6,222 nt of DNA, from the NCBI GenBank assembly GCA_003535775.1, contig DPYO01000189.1, positions 1 through 6,222 on the forward strand, in the 5' to 3' direction. The translations under genes were made by a program, and so were the position numbers. Source of the stretch: Fidelibacterota bacterium (GTDB lineage: Bacteria > Fidelibacterota > Marinisomatia > Marinisomatales > UBA8229). Below are positions 5,612 to 6,222 of the stretch, one piece after another. The notes beneath the pieces are model-generated. The model was not told where the DNA came from and did no database searches. It saw only the letters and a program-made list of their open reading frames with translations. Position 1 is the stretch's first letter, and every line of letters begins with the position of its first letter.

Positions 5612-6222
5612 ATGCGAAAAATTGTTTTTGGGATTATATTTTTCATAACAGCCCTTATATTTGCTCAGAATTCTGTATTAAAGCAGTTTAGTCAAGCTTT
5701 TGCAGATGTGGCCGAAAAAGCAAATCCAGCTGTGGTAACAATTATCACTGAAACGGAATATAAAATGGAGGATTTTCATCAGGGATTGCCGTTTGATAAC
5801 CCTTTCTTTTTTCCAAGAAATTCACCCCGTAAATATCGTGGACGGGCGCTTGGATCCGGGGTGATTGTAGAAGCGGAAAAGGGTTACATTCTTACGAACA
5901 ACCATGTGGTTGATAAAGCAGACGAGATCAAGATTAAATTGATGGATAAACGGGTCATTTCAGCAACTGTTGTTGGTACTGATCCTAAGTCCGATTTGGC
6001 AGTATTGCAGATCGAAGCAGATAATCTCTCTGAACTGGAGTTGGGGAATTCAGATAAATTGCGGGTGGGAGATTGGGTGCTTGCTGTGGGGAGTCCATTT
6101 TCAGCGAATCTTAGTCATACCGTAACTGCAGGAATTGTGAGCGCCTTGGGGCGAAGTAATGTGATCTCTTCACGGGATCATTATGAAGATTTTATTCAGA
6201 CTGATGCAGCAATCAATCCTGG
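5612..6222 (+). CDS. Deg/HtrA-family periplasmic serine protease, 5' part only (cut by window edge)
   Basis: Envelope-stress protease/chaperone of the S1C (DegP/DegQ/DegS) family, which degrades misfolded periplasmic proteins. Residues 1-18 form a signal peptide ('MRKIVFGIIFFITALIFA', cleavage probably before Q19). 'VAEKANPAVVTI' starts the trypsin-like domain. Residues ~48-78 are a loop rich in Phe, Pro and Arg, in the place of the regulatory LA loop. 'LGSGVIV' is followed by 'GYILTNNHVV' with catalytic H98, then 'GTDPKSDLAVLQI' with catalytic D128. 'LGNSDKLRVGDWVLAVGSPF' and 'TVTAGIVSALGR' are family signatures. The window ends at 'QTDAAINPG', so the expected GNSGG with the catalytic Ser (about residue 206) and any PDZ domains lie outside. 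Without the PDZ count DegP, DegQ and DegS cannot be told apart, although the cleavable signal peptide speaks against a membrane-anchored DegS. No cysteine is present in the visible part. The start is ATG at 5612 with a strong Shine-Dalgarno. Confidence 0.93.
   Translation, partial: MRKIVFGIIFFITALIFAQNSVLKQFSQAFADVAEKANPAVVTIITETEYKMEDFHQGLPFDNPFFFPRNSPRKYRGRALGSGVIVEAEKGYILTNNHVVDKADEIKIKLMDKRVISATVVGTDPKSDLAVLQIEADNLSELELGNSDKLRVGDWVLAVGSPFSANLSHTVTAGIVSALGRSNVISSRDHYEDFIQTDAAINP

Noticed and set aside
1..6222. CRISPR arrays, tRNA or rRNA genes, insertion sequences, attachment sites
   Set aside because: No regularly spaced repeats, cloverleaf-like segments, transposase motifs or terminal inverted repeats were seen. 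Nearly all bases are accounted for by four ordinary-looking coding regions.

Overview
The window looks like chromosome from a Gram-negative bacterium with an outer membrane. It encodes a DsbD-type thiol reductase, a lipoprotein thioredoxin, a peptidase ending in an outer-membrane-type barrel and a Deg/HtrA protease. The DNA is AT-rich, and two of the four starts are GTG or TTG. Protein style (the M1 variant, the 'AAPCIGP' form of DsbD) suggests the Fibrobacterota-Chlorobiota-Bacteroidota (FCB) side of the tree, perhaps Marinimicrobia or Ignavibacteria-like. This placement is an inference from style only; there is no rRNA or marker gene in the window.

Layout, all real genes on the + strand: (1) bases 1-153, non-coding leader with weak promoter-like elements, a 12-bp palindrome and possibly the 5' tip of a divergent gene; (2) 154-1944, full-length three-domain DsbD; (3) 1944-2546, a TlpA/ResA-like thioredoxin lipoprotein whose ATG overlaps the dsbD stop; (4) 2584-5532, a 982-residue M1-family zinc metallopeptidase whose last ~350 residues look like an Omp85 / bacterial-surface-antigen beta-barrel; (5) 5533-5611, a spacer holding a weak hairpin plus T-tract and a promoter-like pair; (6) 5612 to the right edge, the first 203 codons of a Deg/HtrA serine protease, cut just before its catalytic serine.

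Genes 1-3 have gaps of -1 and 37 bp and no visible terminator between them, so they read as one operon. DsbD would carry electrons from cytoplasmic thioredoxin across the inner membrane to periplasmic thioredoxin-like proteins, and the adjacent TlpA-like lipoprotein is the obvious acceptor. The mature M1-barrel protein and the visible part of the Deg protease contain no cysteine, so they cannot be thiol clients of this relay. The shared theme is more likely envelope protein upkeep: thiol reduction, peptide breakdown and stress proteolysis.

The most unusual item is the single-chain fusion of an M1 peptidase to an Omp85-like barrel with no evident POTRA domain. It suggests a peptidase permanently anchored at the outer membrane, an architecture that parallels, but is not, the patatin-barrel (type Vd) proteins.
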